Shown here: positions 24,301 through 35,529 of the stretch, piece after piece
Position numbering within the stretch: position 1 is the first letter of the stretch
How the letters are laid out: every line of letters begins with the position of its first letter
Assembly (NCBI GenBank): GCA_032358255.1
Contig: JAULBX010011323.1
Location: forward strand, 41,774-105,773
Direction of reading: 5' to 3'
Source: Heterotrichella gracilis
Taxonomy: Eukaryota > Sar > Xanthophyceae > Tribonematales > Xanthonemataceae
DNA length: 64,000 bases
Notes under the pieces: model-generated
The model's input: only the letters and a program-made list of their open reading frames with translations
The model's database searches: none
What the model was told of the DNA's origin: nothing
Position numbers and translations under genes: made by a program

Positions 24301-27051
24301 CACACCAATCACATCGATCATGGAGGTGACGGGCACCGCTTCAAGCTCGTCGATGCGCTTGAACTGCACACAAACAAGCGCAGGTTGAGTGGGTCGCTTG
24401 CATACTGCGCGCAGCGTGCCGCACTCCATGCCATGTGCCTGTTGCATGCAGAGTGCAGCACATGCACCCTTCACCACCTACCGATATTGCTGGGTGTCGA
24501 CATCTGTAACCATGCAGGCATGCCATTTCCCACATGGGTGGGCAGGCATGCCATTTCCCACATGGGTGATACTAGACTGAAATACAATCGCCTTCATGCA
24601 ATGCTCCTGGCGCCATCTCGCCATCTACGCATGCTAACAGTACATCCCTCCACTACCCTGGTATCAGGTAATGTCACATGCCACGATCAGATATTGGAAA
24701 TCGATCCACCGATCAAATCCCACTTCCCGCAACTTACATAGTACTGCACTTTTGGGATGTTGCGCGTGGCCTCATCCTCGTCGCAAATCTCCACCTGGGA
24801 GTTGTTCTCCAGATGGATCTCGTGGTCGTTGCGCGTCTGGTTGAAGTTCTGCACACACACAGGCAAACCCGTGAGGTCAATAGCGGCATAACGATGGTGG
24901 AGGCTGGCAAGGAGGAATGTATCGTTTTTGAAGACCCCAACCTCCACCCTTCGGCAAACTCTATGAAGGCATGCACGGATTGCGGCCACCCGCAGCATTG
25001 AAGCGCAGCCACACGTCAACATAGGCAAGGCCATGGCTGCATGCTGCATGCTTGGAGACCGCCACCATGCCTGATGATGTGGAATTTGTTGGTGATGTGC
25101 TGTGCTATGTTACTGTGAGGCTACAAGAGAATTGCCCCCCAGCAACAAAGCACAGTACAGCCACCAACAAATTCCACATGCACCAGGCATTGTGGCAATC
25201 TCCAAGCATGCACATGGTGCACACACCCAACCCTTTAAGCTTGATGCTGGCCTTGGTGGATGCAAGGATGCAGGGCCAGGTGGTGGGTCCAGCATCAATG
25301 CACAGCACACCAACACAGCCCATGTACCAGGCACAACAGAACCCTCCTGTCATGCAACACAGGTCCTGATTCGGCTTATTTGCTGGAGCCGTGTACCTAA
25401 GACTCACCCCTTTCTTGGGCTTGAGGCTGGCCTTGGTCACCATGAGCACCTGGCCCATCTCAACCATGTCGTAGTACTTGTCCGCCTGGTCGTTGAACGC
25501 CACGCAGCGGATCTCCCCGCCATCCGCATCCAGCAGGTCAAAGCTGAAGAACTTGCCCTCGCCGCGCGCGTTGGACCAGCGCCGGATGTCGGACTTCTGC
25601 GTCACGCGCGCCTTGATGGTCCACTTGTTCTGGTAGGCGTTGAGGCCCGCGATGGGGGTGATGCGCGCGGGCGCCTGGTCCCGGACAAAGGCTGCGTTGG
25701 GGCCCGAGCGGTAGTTGGGGGCTTGCTGGCCGTAGGTGGAGTTGTTGTAGCCACCTCCCCCACCACCGCCACCGCCGCCGCCGCCGCCAGCATAGCTGTT
25801 GCCATTGGCAGCGTATGGGTTGGGGTTGAAGCCTGCAAAAGGCAGTGCATGGCGTCAAGGCATGCAGCGGCAAGGGGAGAGGTTTGAACTCTGCATGACC
25901 TGCAGTGCACGGCGCCAAGGCATGCAGCGGCATGATGAGAGGTTTCAGCTCTGCGTGACCTGCAGCTCATGGCATAAAGGCATGCAACGGCATGGGGAGA
26001 GGTTTCAGCTCTGCATGACCGGGTTTAGGGGTTAGGGTTTAGGATGTGCACGCACCTCCCGACTGCTGCTGTGGTGCTTGCCCATACCCGCCTCCACGGC
26101 CCTGCCCTGCAGCAGGGCCTGCATTGCTCTGGTAGGGGTTTGGGTTGACGTTCTGCGGGCCTGCATTACTGTTGTATGGGTTGTTCACAGCTGGGGCACC
26201 ATATGCGACAGGCTTGACACCAGCCGGCCCTGGAACACCATACACGTTGCCGGCAGGGGCCTGGTAGGGGTTGGCAGGCGGCTGGGGGTTGAAGCCACCG
26301 AAGTTCTGCTGCTGTGGGGGCTGGCCATATCCTCCAGGCTGTTGCTGTGGGGCTGGTACCGGGGCCTGGTTGGCGAGCAAGGCCTCCACGGCGGACTCCA
26401 TCTTCTTGGAGAAGAACTCGACGGGGGTGCCAACCACCGGCAAGTGCTCGCCCACTGGGGTGACGTGTAGGGCGATGATGATTTTGCTGCACAACACAGG
26501 GCAGTTCCATTGAGCACATTTGCACCCCACAGGGACTGGCAGGCACTGGCAGGAAGCTGAAAGCACAGTAGCTGGTCAGGGCATGACAGCACACTCTGGA
26601 GCAGAATCATAAGAATCATCCATATGTACAGGGCAGTAACCAGGGACATACTCACTTTGAGTCCTTCACTTTGTTGGTCAGGTATTCTTCCAAGCATATG
26701 AGGGTGCCCGGTTGGATGTCTTTCGAGTGGACCAGGGTGTTGAGCTGTGTAGCAAGCATGGCCGAAGCAGTGAACTCGCCGTCGTTGAGAATGCAGCGAT
26801 ACCGCTCCGGGCCCTGATTATTGGTGCTTTCAATCCGCTTGCAGGCTGCAGGAAGAAACGCCAATCGAGTTCAAAATACGAGCAGCACACAGCAACAGCA
26901 AGGGGAGGGTGCAACTGGGTTCCACTGTCGTCCAACAACAAGATGTGAAACACTTACTTAGGACCTGCAAGACGGGCTTCAAGTCGGTGCGGTCAGCCAT
27001 TATGATTGCCATAGCCCCTCTGGTAATGTCTGCGGCCGTAGCCCTAGCCAT
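20949..27051 (-). CDS. RPA1: Replication protein A large subunit (RPA70), 12 exons, Gly-rich C-terminal tail
   Basis: Single-strand DNA-binding subunit for replication and repair in the nucleus. Exons: 27051-26958, 26845-26656, 26486-26056, 25832-25408, 24848-24738, 24363-24199, 23725-23532, 23248-23104, 22733-22615, 22213-22024, 21734-21536, 21313-20949. All junctions close in frame: 875 aa. Order: N-terminal OB fold (LKPVLQVL, RYRCILNDGEFTASAMLATQLN) to about residue 120; Pro/Gln/Asn/Gly-rich linker to about 280; DBD-A (RITPIAGLNAYQNKWTIKAR, GKFFSFDLLDADGGEIRCVA); DBD-B (VTSMIDVIGVLESVE, LWGNFCVSHGE); DBD-C with a zinc ribbon (YYPACTQ, KKCQKKL, WCERC) and YNDETKIKVSIMRVDQVDY. The usual RPA70 ends here; this one continues with a 121-residue tail of GGGGYNAGG-type repeats coded by its own exon (755-875). 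Confidence 0.94.
21868..21990 (-). pseudogene. Two 3'-edge copies of RPA1 exon 10
   Basis: About 21940-21985 and 21868-21895 repeat the exon 10 end (coding TPGGVDPVFA) with CCTTACCGCAAACGCCGGATCCACGCCCC-like sequence in the first. Both lie downstream in gene orientation. Confidence 0.82.
22480..22865 (-). pseudogene. Copies of both edges of RPA1 exon 9
   Basis: About 22825-22862 repeats the exon 9 5' edge (upstream in gene orientation; CGCATGAAGGAGATGAAGCC). About 22480-22535 repeats its 3' edge with donor (downstream; GCACGCACCACGAGCC). The true exon is 22733-22615 between them. Confidence 0.82.
24025..24110 (-). pseudogene. Decayed 3'-edge copies of RPA1 exon 6
   Basis: CTACTGAGCGGTTGGATGC and a following GATGATCAGC / GATGATCACCCAAGGCTC resemble the exon 6 end (24199-24300) and lie downstream in gene orientation. 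Heavily diverged. Confidence 0.6.
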
Positions 27052-27933
27052 CTTGACGAGCTAACAGCCGTGCCGAGTGGGTAATCAGGTCTTAACTGAG
27101 CAACGATGGCACCACTCCAAGCTGCGGAGACGAAAGAGTTAGGCACATACGCTGTTGAAACAAACCCACTATGCCTATAGATATCGCCCAGCAACCAAAA
27201 CCGGCCGCACAAGACAAAAATGGTAGACAATAAAGCGTGCCTCGTTTCAAATCAAATCCAAGCAGTCCTGCTTCTGCATTTCACACCAAGCCACCCACCT
27301 GGCTCTCGGCAAGTTCAGATATATATCAGATTATGCACCAGAAAGAAACACGCGAGCGTATGGGTATGGCATTGCTGAAAAACAACCCGTTGACACCACT
27401 ATGCATGCCTTCATAGAGGTCGCTGCTGAGGCCATAGCATGCATAGCAGGAGGATTGAGGAGTATAATACCAATTTGGCAGGAAATCCATCTTCTTTTCA
27501 ACAGTTATATCGTACAACCCCTTGCATTAATTTAAAGGCAATATAATTTTGCTTGGCGCCATTTTGCAGTGGGCGTTCGTTTGGCTGCTAGCAAAACAGG
27601 GGCCGCTTGGAGGTGAACGACCACTTTCAGCGCTTGCAAGGTTTTCAAGTGACGCACATCCACATCCCTGCACAGCCCTACTCCCTCTTGGCTGTCATAT
27701 TTCTTCATAGCCAGTGCACAAGCCGCCTCGTTCAGTTGCCGACGAAACCCACCCCTGTCTAACCACTGTTTCGAAAGTACCCAACACTGGCAAAGACAAG
27801 TAAATGTTTCTGGTTTTCATTCCGAGAAGCGCACCGTACAGCAACAACGCACACCCTCGCCAGCACGGCATGGCGCCATTTAACCACCAGTGACACATAG
27901 CCAACCCTGCCAAACGCGTGGCGGTCAGCAGCG
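27052..27933. promoter_or_regulatory. Shared 5' region of divergent RPA1 (-) and NOG1-like GTPase (+)
   Basis: 882 bp between two predicted start codons on opposite strands, so both promoters must lie here. No TATA box placed with confidence. No coding exon or RNA gene recognised. Confidence 0.45.
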
Positions 27934-30900
27934 ATGCAGTGCAGCTTGAGCAGGATGCTGGTAAAGCAAGGTACCCGCGTGCTCCTCACCACCAGGCTGG
28001 ATGCAAGGAACGTACGGGGCGGCGCGCACCAGCGGGCGTTCGCTGTGGTGCCCAAGGTGTGTTGAGGCAACTCGCTAGAGACAACCCCCTTTCTAGCCCT
28101 AGGCGCAGTCGTCAATTTCGTGTGGCTATCAACAAGAGAAGCACTTTATTTTCTTGTCACGAGGTGGGTTGGCGGTTCACATAAACCTAGCTCAATCTAA
28201 TTATCTCAGTGGCACTCTATATGCATGCATATGCCTAGTATTCCTTCATAGCCACCGATTTCCGGCTGGAAACGGGTGTGTCACAACATACCGGCATTTA
28301 GTGGTTTCTCTACTGAAGCAAAAAGATTATTATAAAGAAAGAAGGTCTTAACAAGGCGCCTCCCACCTACCCCTGTGCATTAATACCCTTCAAACACACC
28401 CTGCTGCGACGCCAATGTAATACTCCAACCGACAGTGCACTATTTCCAATGCCCACACCCTACCCACAGGCTCCTCTGGTAGCCCCCGCCGCAGCCGCAG
28501 CCACAGCCACCCCCCCCGCCACCGCGTCCCCACCATCCCACCAGGAGGGCGACACCCACCAGTCCCAGGGACCACCAGCCGGTACCGAATCCCCACAACC
28601 CAGTGGGGCATACAGCGCTGATGACCAGCTCATCATGCGGCAGCAGCAGTACCTGGACGCACAGAAAGGTGGGGAGCTTTAAGTAGGGTTTTGCTAGGGT
28701 TTTTGCACTGGCTGTGTCAACCCTGATGTGGGGGTTCCGCGCGTGGCGAAACGGCGTGAGACAATTGTGGTTAAAAGCACTCACCTCAGCCCAGTGGGGC
28801 ATACAGCGCTGATGACCAGCTGCTCATGCGGCAGCAGCAGTACCTGGACGCACAGAAAGGTGGGGAGGGTCAACTAGGGTTTTGCTAGGGTTTTGCTAGG
28901 GTATGGGCAGCAGCAGTACCTGGACGCACAGAAAGGTGGGGCTGGGCTGAGGAGGGTTTTGCTAGGGTATGGGCAGCAGCAGTACCTGGACGCACAGAAA
29001 GGTGGGGAGGGTTCTGCTAGGGTTTTGCTAGGGTTTTGCTAGGATATGGGCAGCAGCAGAACCTAAAGGGGGGGAGGGTTTACTAGGGTTTTGCTAGGGT
29101 TTTGCTAGGGTATGGGCAGCACTGAAAGGTGGGGAGGGTTCTGCTAGGGTTTTTGCTAGGGTTTCTTGTTATCTTGCCCTTCTTATTGGCGGGTGCACCC
29201 ATCCACAGGCAGGCACATTGCAAGATCAATGCGCGGTGTGGAGATACATTGCCATGTGTAGCGCCCTTGCACCAGCTTTGTCACGCTTTACCTCCACCTG
29301 CACCCCACACTAGGGTGCGACCAGGTGTCCACTAAACTCCCCCACACATACTTTTACCGCACCCTGCTCTCCCTGCTCTAGGCACTGGGGTCCACAATGG
29401 CCCTCCATCTCCCCAGCACAATCATACTCAACCCTCATTCCCAATTGTTCCCGCTCCCTTGCCACAGCGCTCGAGGCCCGCCAGGTGGCGTCCACCGAGC
29501 CCCACAGGGACCCACGGACCACTGGCGCATTCCAGCGGGTACCCATGGTGGCCCCCGCAAATGAGCACATCTCATCGGCCATGCGGCGTGCGGAGCGGGT
29601 TTCTGCAAGCGGGAAGATCCGCAACGAAGCGCAGCGGGCGAGGAACCGGTGGGTGTGGTGGGGGATGGGGGGTGGGGTTGGTGGAGGTTGGGCGGCGCAT
29701 CATAGAGGATGGTGCGTGCGTTTGTAATGGGGGGGTTCCTGCGCTGGGTCACTGCCTGTATGTTGGAGGCATCCCCCAAGGTTTGCATGCATGAATCATG
29801 CGCCAATGCTCCTCAGATCATGCAAATTCAGTCTCGCAAATTCAAAGAGGTACGCATAGTAATAATCAACTCTCTTACATAAATCAAATTACAAAAACAA
29901 ATGGTACAAAGTAATAACCGTGTTTCAAATTCATCGTTCTTGTGCTGGCCCTCACTTGCATAAAATAGTAACTTCCATTTTATAAAGCAAGATGAGTCCT
30001 ACAAAGAAAACCAATAATATATTCATCACTGTGTGCAGGGCCGCACGCCAATTCGAGGTCCTCACGCGCGAAATGTCGGTCCCCCTGCGGCGGTACATCG
30101 AGGGGTTCCCCCCCGTGTCGCGATTACACCCCTTTGAGATTGCGCTGCTCACGCTCACCATGGGCCCGGGAACCTACGAGAGGGTTTTGACGAGGGTGGA
30201 TACCCTACGCAGGTCGATGGTGGAGGTACGTGGAAGGAGGGGGGTAGCAGAGTGCTATTGTGGGTGAATATGGATTATAGTGCAGTCATGATGTGACAGG
30301 AGCAGTAGCCCCTCAAGCATTCATATCATTGCTACTGTTCACTGTGGTAGTAGTGTTATCAAGGAGTAGCTGCATGTTGCTAGGGTGTCTGCATCCCCTA
30401 GGGTTTCTGCCTCCCCGACAGGGTTATTGCTGCCCCACCCTGCATCCCTCCACCCACCCATCTTCCCTACCCCCACCCACCTACCCCCTCTAGGTTGGCA
30501 AGTCCTACGCCGCGCGCAGTAGTAAGGCTGCTACCAAAAAGGAGGCAATTGCACTCACCAATGAGGGCTTTCTGCACGATTTTAGGTTTTTTTCCCTCCC
30601 CAATTATGTTCCCTATTTGCCCCACCTGTCCCACCTTGACCTCTCACCCTCCCATCCCCACCCCTACCTCACCAGGTCGGAAAGTCCTACGCCGCGCGCT
30701 CCTCCAAGGCCGCAACCAAGAAGGAGGCAATCGCACTCACCGAGGAGGGTTTTGCGCGGTTCGAGGCGGTGTATGCCAAGGGGAGCGGTGCAGTGGATGA
30801 GCTGAAGGAGATGGCCAAGAGGCTGAGGCGGCTGCCGGTGGTGGACTTGGCGCTGCCTACCCTGGCCCTGGTTGGGGCGCCCAATGTGGGCAAGAGCTCT

Positions 30901-33062
30901 CTGGTGCAGGTGGGTGTGGCGGTGTTGGGTGTGGAGGTGGTCGTGGAGGTGGAAGTGGTGCAGGTGGGTGTGGTGGTGGTGGTGGTGGTGGTGGTGGTGG
31001 TGGTGGACATGTGGAATAGGGGTAGTTGGGTGTGGTGGTGGTGGTGGTGGACATGTGGAATAGGGGTAGTTGGCGGATAGATAAACGCATAAACCATGTG
31101 GTGAAGCCATCCCCTGACAGAGTCTGCTGCACAAATACCTCAAGTCGTGGCTTGCATTGATTGTCGTTCTGATGCAAATCTTGTTGGTGGTTTCCAGATC
31201 CTGAGCTCGGGGACCCCTGAGGTGTGCGACTACCCTTTTACCACCCGCAGCATCAAGATGGGCCACTTCTATGTGTCGGGCAGGAGGCACCAGGTGGGTG
31301 GTGGAGAGCGGGGTGGGGTGGGGCTGAGGGCCTTACATGCACCGCGGTTGGAATGCAAGTACCTTGTGGTAGAAAGTATGTGATGCTTTGAGACGTACAG
31401 CGCAGTGCCTGCTGTGCGTCTGGCTCCATGTGTTGGCATGTGATGTGCTGCATGCGAACCAGCTGATGTGAATAGAACGAATGCATGTGGCCGTGTGATG
31501 TGGCATCGCCATGCATGTGAGCCAGGGGCATGTCATAGAACTCAAGGAGCTAAAAGCATATACTATTTTGCCACGCTTGCTCCCCCGCGAGATTGTCCAT
31601 TCTCTCAAGCACATACCCCCGGCCTGCTTGCCCAAGAGCGCAACAGCAGGGGCTGTGGCGGTGCGGGCGGAGGTGCCCATTAAACCTTGAACCCCATAAC
31701 CCAGAATCTTTGGGACCCATTGCGCCATTATCGCTAACCCGTAAACCCTACTGCAATTCTCTGAACCCCGTTGCGCAGGTGACTGACACCCCCGGCCTGC
31801 TTGCACGTACCGATGAGCAGCGCAACAGCATGGAGCTGCTAACGGTGGCAGTGCTGGCTGAGCTGCCCACAGCCCTCTTGTTTGTGACTGACCTCACTGA
31901 GGGGTGCGGGACCAACCTGGGCGACCAGTGGCGCATACGGTGCGTGGGTTGTTCAGTTGGAGCTGCACTTACTATCGTGCAGTTTCCTTTGTCGATTAAG
32001 TATGATATATTGGTCAAAAGTGGTAAGGTCTGGTTGACAGACCCAGGCATTAGGGTTTGTGACAGGCCTCAGTCAGAGGTGGGGGACCCACCTGGGCGAC
32101 CAGTGGCGCATACGGTGCGTCCAGATTGACTGAAAATTTCAATGAAGCGTACCATGCTTACCCTGAAAGCAAACTCTGCACCCACGTAAATGCCATTAAA
32201 TCCTTCTATTTAAATTTTGAGATCAAATGTGCCATGTTGATCCCACCAAACCCTGTCTTGGTGCAGGGAGGAGCACCACAGGCACTCCTCAACAAAACCC
32301 TACCAAAACCCTATAAACCCCCGAAAACTCTTACCTGATGCAGGGAGGAGTTGGGCAAGCGGGGCTTTAGCAAACCATTAATAAATTCCTTCTCCATTTT
32401 CCACCTACTCTGTACCATTGTTGCAGCCTTAGCTCGGGGCGGTGCCCCAATCTTGCAAAATCTTGTGAACCCCTGGTACAACCCTCCTAAAACCCTAGCA
32501 GCTCATGCCCACAACCCTATCCTGGTGCAGGGAGGAGCTGCGCAAACGCTTCCCCACCAAGCCCTGGATCGATGTCTTCTCCAAAGCCGATCTGCTGGAG
32601 GAGGAATTCGATGAAGCTGATACTAGGAGGGCGACCTCTGCAGCAGCTTCAGCGGCGGTGCCAAGGGGAGAACTCCCTAGTTTGGATGCGGGTGAAACGG
32701 GGACGTCATACGGGACCGCCGCGGGGGTGCCAGCGGGCCCCGATTTGGATGATAAAATTTTGAGATTTGGGACTCCTTTGGGTCACGAGGGGGTTGGTCA
32801 GGGGGGGGATCACCCCACCACCAGCCATGGGGGTGCGGAGGAGGGGGACGGGGAGGGGGGGGTGTTGAGCGCGGTGGAGTTTGCGCAGCGCCTGCCGGGG
32901 GCTGTGCGGGTGTCTTCTGTGACTCAGGAGGGTCTAGGGGGCCTCAAGGTTGCGGTGCTGGAGATGCTGATGGAGCACCGGTTGGGGGAAGAAGCTGTGG
33001 GACAGGGGCAAGGGGAGGAGGCGGAAGTGGAGCGCGGACTAGGGGAGGAAGAGGCAGAGTAA
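27934..33062 (+). CDS. NOG1-like P-loop GTPase, plastid PDE318 type, 8 exons
   Basis: Obg/NOG1-family GTPase; the Arabidopsis PDE318-type homologue is needed for chloroplast development, presumably ribosome assembly. Exons: 27934-28056, 28470-28668, 29468-29648, 30039-30225, 30676-30909, 31198-31293, 31779-31939, 32531-33062. All GT-AG and in frame, 570 aa. Leader MQCSLSRMLVKQGTRVLLTT is Arg-rich and acid-free, then an Ala/Pro-rich stretch: transit peptide. NOG1 N-terminal helical domain in exons 3-5 (MSVPLRRYIEGFPPVSRLHP, MPVVDL-like LPVVDLALPTLALV). G1 GAPNVGKSS about 297-305; G2 YPFTTRS; G3 DTPGL about 343-347; G4 SKAD about 411-414 in place of NKxD, as in plant homologues. The exon 8 C-terminus is a long Gly/Glu-rich extension interrupting the GTPase domain before SSVTQEGLGGLKVAVLEML. 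Confidence 0.92.
28787..29129 (+). pseudogene. Five-copy, progressively shortening array of NOG1-like exon 2 3' edge
   Basis: After the true exon end at 28668, GGCAGCAGCAGTACCTGGAC... plus donor recurs at about 28787-28860, 28905-28935, 28971-29001, 29047-29068 and 29113-29129. Copy lengths fall from about 74 to 31, 31, 22 and 17 bp from left to right. Spacers are TTTTGCTAGGGTTTTGCTAG repeats. The first three copies keep an intact AAAG|GTGGGG donor. Confidence 0.92.
30490..30590 (+). pseudogene. 5'-edge copy of NOG1-like exon 5
   Basis: After TCTAG, GTTGGCAAGTCCTACGCCGC and about 75 further bases repeat the start of exon 5 (VGKSYAARSSKAATKKEAIALT), about 180 bp upstream. Acceptor and reading frame are both intact. 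Confidence 0.88.
30905..31070 (+). repeat. (GGT)n microsatellite in NOG1-like intron 5
   Basis: Dense GGT/GTG triplets with two copies of a GGACATGTGGAATAGGGGTA spacer. Immediately after the G1-motif exon donor. Antisense frames are His-rich and spurious. Confidence 0.9.
31605..32375 (+). pseudogene. Edge copies of NOG1-like exons 7 and 8
   Basis: About 31608-31650 repeats the exon 7 start (CCCCCGGCCTGCTTGC, GAGCGCAACAGCA), upstream of it. About 32062-32107 repeats the exon 7 end (ACCTGGGCGACCAGTGGCG), downstream. About 32264-32280 and 32340-32365 repeat the exon 8 start (GCAGGGAGGAGC / GCAGGGAGGAGTTGGGCAAGC), upstream of it. Confidence 0.82.
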
Positions 33063-34232
33063 TAGAGCAGTGATCGTGCGGCGTTTTCCCATCCTGGGTA
33101 ACCTCACGACTGGATCCTGGATGGGTGCATGATGGCTGTGCTGGAGATGCTGATGTAGCATCGGTTGGGGGAAGAAGGGGTGTGGAGCAATTGCCTCTCC
33201 CCCGCCTCCTCCCCATGCCTCTGCTCCACACCCCTCCTTGCAAGGGGAGGTGGGGGTTGAGACTGTATACTTTTGCGTCTGTATCTGATACAAACAGACA
33301 GAAGGGTAGGCTGCGATTGGAAAGACGGACAAAGACAGCAGCAGAGCAGGACAGCACAGAACCAGGGGGTACCCGGGGGTGCCCTTTCCTTTTCTTTTAT
33401 TTCCTTAGAGTGGGGCTGCCACCTGGCTGCGACTTGGGAAGGACAGAAAGGTATGGCGCGTGCCACTGTTGGTGGATGCATCCCTTCTGCCACACGCTTG
33501 TAACATTGAATGGTAAGGGCAGAGCTACACCCTCAACCATATGGTACACATGGTGCATGTATGCGGGTGGGTTGCTGGTGGTGGCATATGCCATGCATGC
33601 ACCCAATGGGCATGCCTTGCAATGTCTCTGAACCGCTCAGTGTGAAGTTGCAGAAATCTATTAAGAACGGTCAAAAACAGCAACAAGTGTGATAAGTAGC
33701 CGTTGCCTGCACAACCACTGCCCGGAGTACCACTGTATCCAATGCTTGCATTTGCATGCATGTGAAAGTCACATTTCGTCCGATGCCGTTGTATGAGTCA
33801 GAATCCTTTGGTGTATCGACGTGTGCTCGTGCCGCACTTCAATGTTTCTTTCAGTTTCCTTGTGCCTTGGACTCCAGTTGGAGCGAGTCACGTTGCCAGC
33901 AGGGGCCAAGTTGTCGTCGACAAATTGTACCAAAACCGTGACGTCTCCTGATACGTATCTCCTTTTATCAGCGAGACCGTCCAACACGCCGAGCGGTTAT
34001 ATCTTTGCAGATAGCTTCTGACCACTTTTACCAAGAAGGGGAAACATAAGACGACACCCCTACTGCTGCCTCTCTGCAAGTTCAGCCAGCCAGCCCAGGC
34101 CTTGGCATGCAAGCATGCGACTTCCATTACTTCCATCCATGATGTACCGAAAAGTGCGCTTTGGTGAGCTTAACGTGCTCTGTTTCTTGCACCAACTAAC
34201 CGCACCTTTTGCCGCATTGTTTCCTGTTGCAG
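33063..34232. other. Intergenic; copy of the GTPase C-terminus and a possible secretory leader
   Basis: About 33112-33178 repeats the last exon (GTGCTGGAGATGCTGATG...CGGTTGGGGGAAGAAG) with an in-frame stop. A 58-codon frame from ATG 33842 to TGA 34021 begins MFLSVSLCLGLQ, which could be a signal peptide of the downstream Cys-rich gene, but I could not find a convincing donor. The rest shows no feature. Confidence 0.4.
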
Positions 34233-34382
34233 GCTCACGGTAACCGCACAGCTTGAGAGGTACCTACACGTTGCAGCCAAACGCCCAACAAGCTACACCT
34301 TGCCTCACTTTGCCCAACAAAGAACGGGCACCCGCACCTGCAATGGCCCCTTGGGGCAGGCGAAGCCCTACCATGGTAACAG
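34233..34382 (+). CDS. Possible 5' exon of the Cys-rich gene
   Basis: Bounded by TGTTGCAG and AG|GTGAGA, open in a frame (LTVTAQLERYLHVAAKR, THEN CNGPLGQAKPYHGN) that leaves phase 2. This matches the incoming phase of the exon at 35530. Length 150 nt. No homology to support it; unmodelled exons may lie between. Confidence 0.35.
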
Positions 34383-35529
34383 GTGAGATGACCTTACACC
34401 CGTTAAGCATATGAAGGAGCACGCACTGCATGAAGCAGCTAGTACTAGTACTAGGCGCGCCCGGGTGGACCTGAAGCTTCCTTAAGGTTCCATTTCATAA
34501 CGGTTGCGTGCCATTAGTGGTACATAGCTTTGAAGCCAAGGGTCAAGCAGCTGTGTCTGATTGCGGTGCATGAGGTGCAGGTCATCGCGGAGGCACTGCT
34601 TCCTTGTCTGCAATAAACGGGCTCACCATTGTCTTGCAAGAGTGCTGGAGAAACTCACCCTCCTGCTACATAACCCTTACACACCCCTGGCTCCCAAAAC
34701 ACGATACAAGACACCTCACTGATCAGCGCCGTTTCTTCAGGCTTCCTGCTAATCCTCATGATGTGCCAAGCTCAGCTAGGCGCTGGCCAGATCCTTAGTC
34801 AGGTGCTGGACGGTGATCATGATACAGGGCGGCGGGTGCTTGCTGCCTCTACTACCACATGCAAGGCTGGAGGAGTTGGCTGTGCACAGTGTTTGGAAAG
34901 AGATATCGATGACAACGTCGCCTGCGGAAAGTAGGGCTCTGCAGTGAATCCTTGTACTGCATGCCAGGATAATGTCCTGCATGTATTTTCAGGGTTTTGG
35001 GTTCAGGGTGATGTGCAGTGTTCTCCAAATGCTGATGCAATACTTGCATTTTCCATGAAGGTAGTTAAGTCTATGTAGTGACGGAATTGGTGCTGACTTC
35101 ATTGCTGAAGCTGGTTTGATATGTATTATATGTATTGTATGTTCAAGGAGCACTAGGGACTGGCCCAGGTGGCAACTGTCTGTGGAATATATGGCTCATG
35201 CTGCCTATGCTGCCAGCCCTGCATGCAGTATCAAGATGATCCCCACCCCGGTAGACATTTGGGTGTTGCTAGTGTGAGGTTTGTTTGAACTGTGTCGACA
35301 ACTTTTGTTCGTGCATGTACGTGGCGGGGTCGAGTTGGGGACCGTGGATCCCAGAAAAATAGCCCAAATCGAGGACAGGCTTCTGGTATTGAATCTTCCT
35401 TGTATATTATATTAGGGACAGAAAACTTAGCAAATCAGATAGCTACATCCAGTAACAACTTACGAGATCCCATTATCTGCGCCTTAAAGCTTGGTGCTGT
35501 AATTATGGCCCCATCCTCCACGCGCACAG
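34383..35529. other. Non-coding as far as I can see (presumed intron or 5' region)
   Basis: No frame with matching splice sites found between the tentative exon and the first clear Cys-rich exon. A short stretch near 35018-35060 sits between TGTGCAG and AAG|GTAGTT but is too short to judge. Confidence 0.3.

Noticed and set aside
30664-31290. Minus-strand His-rich open frame of 208 aa
   Set aside because: Antisense of NOG1-like exon 5 and the GGT microsatellite.
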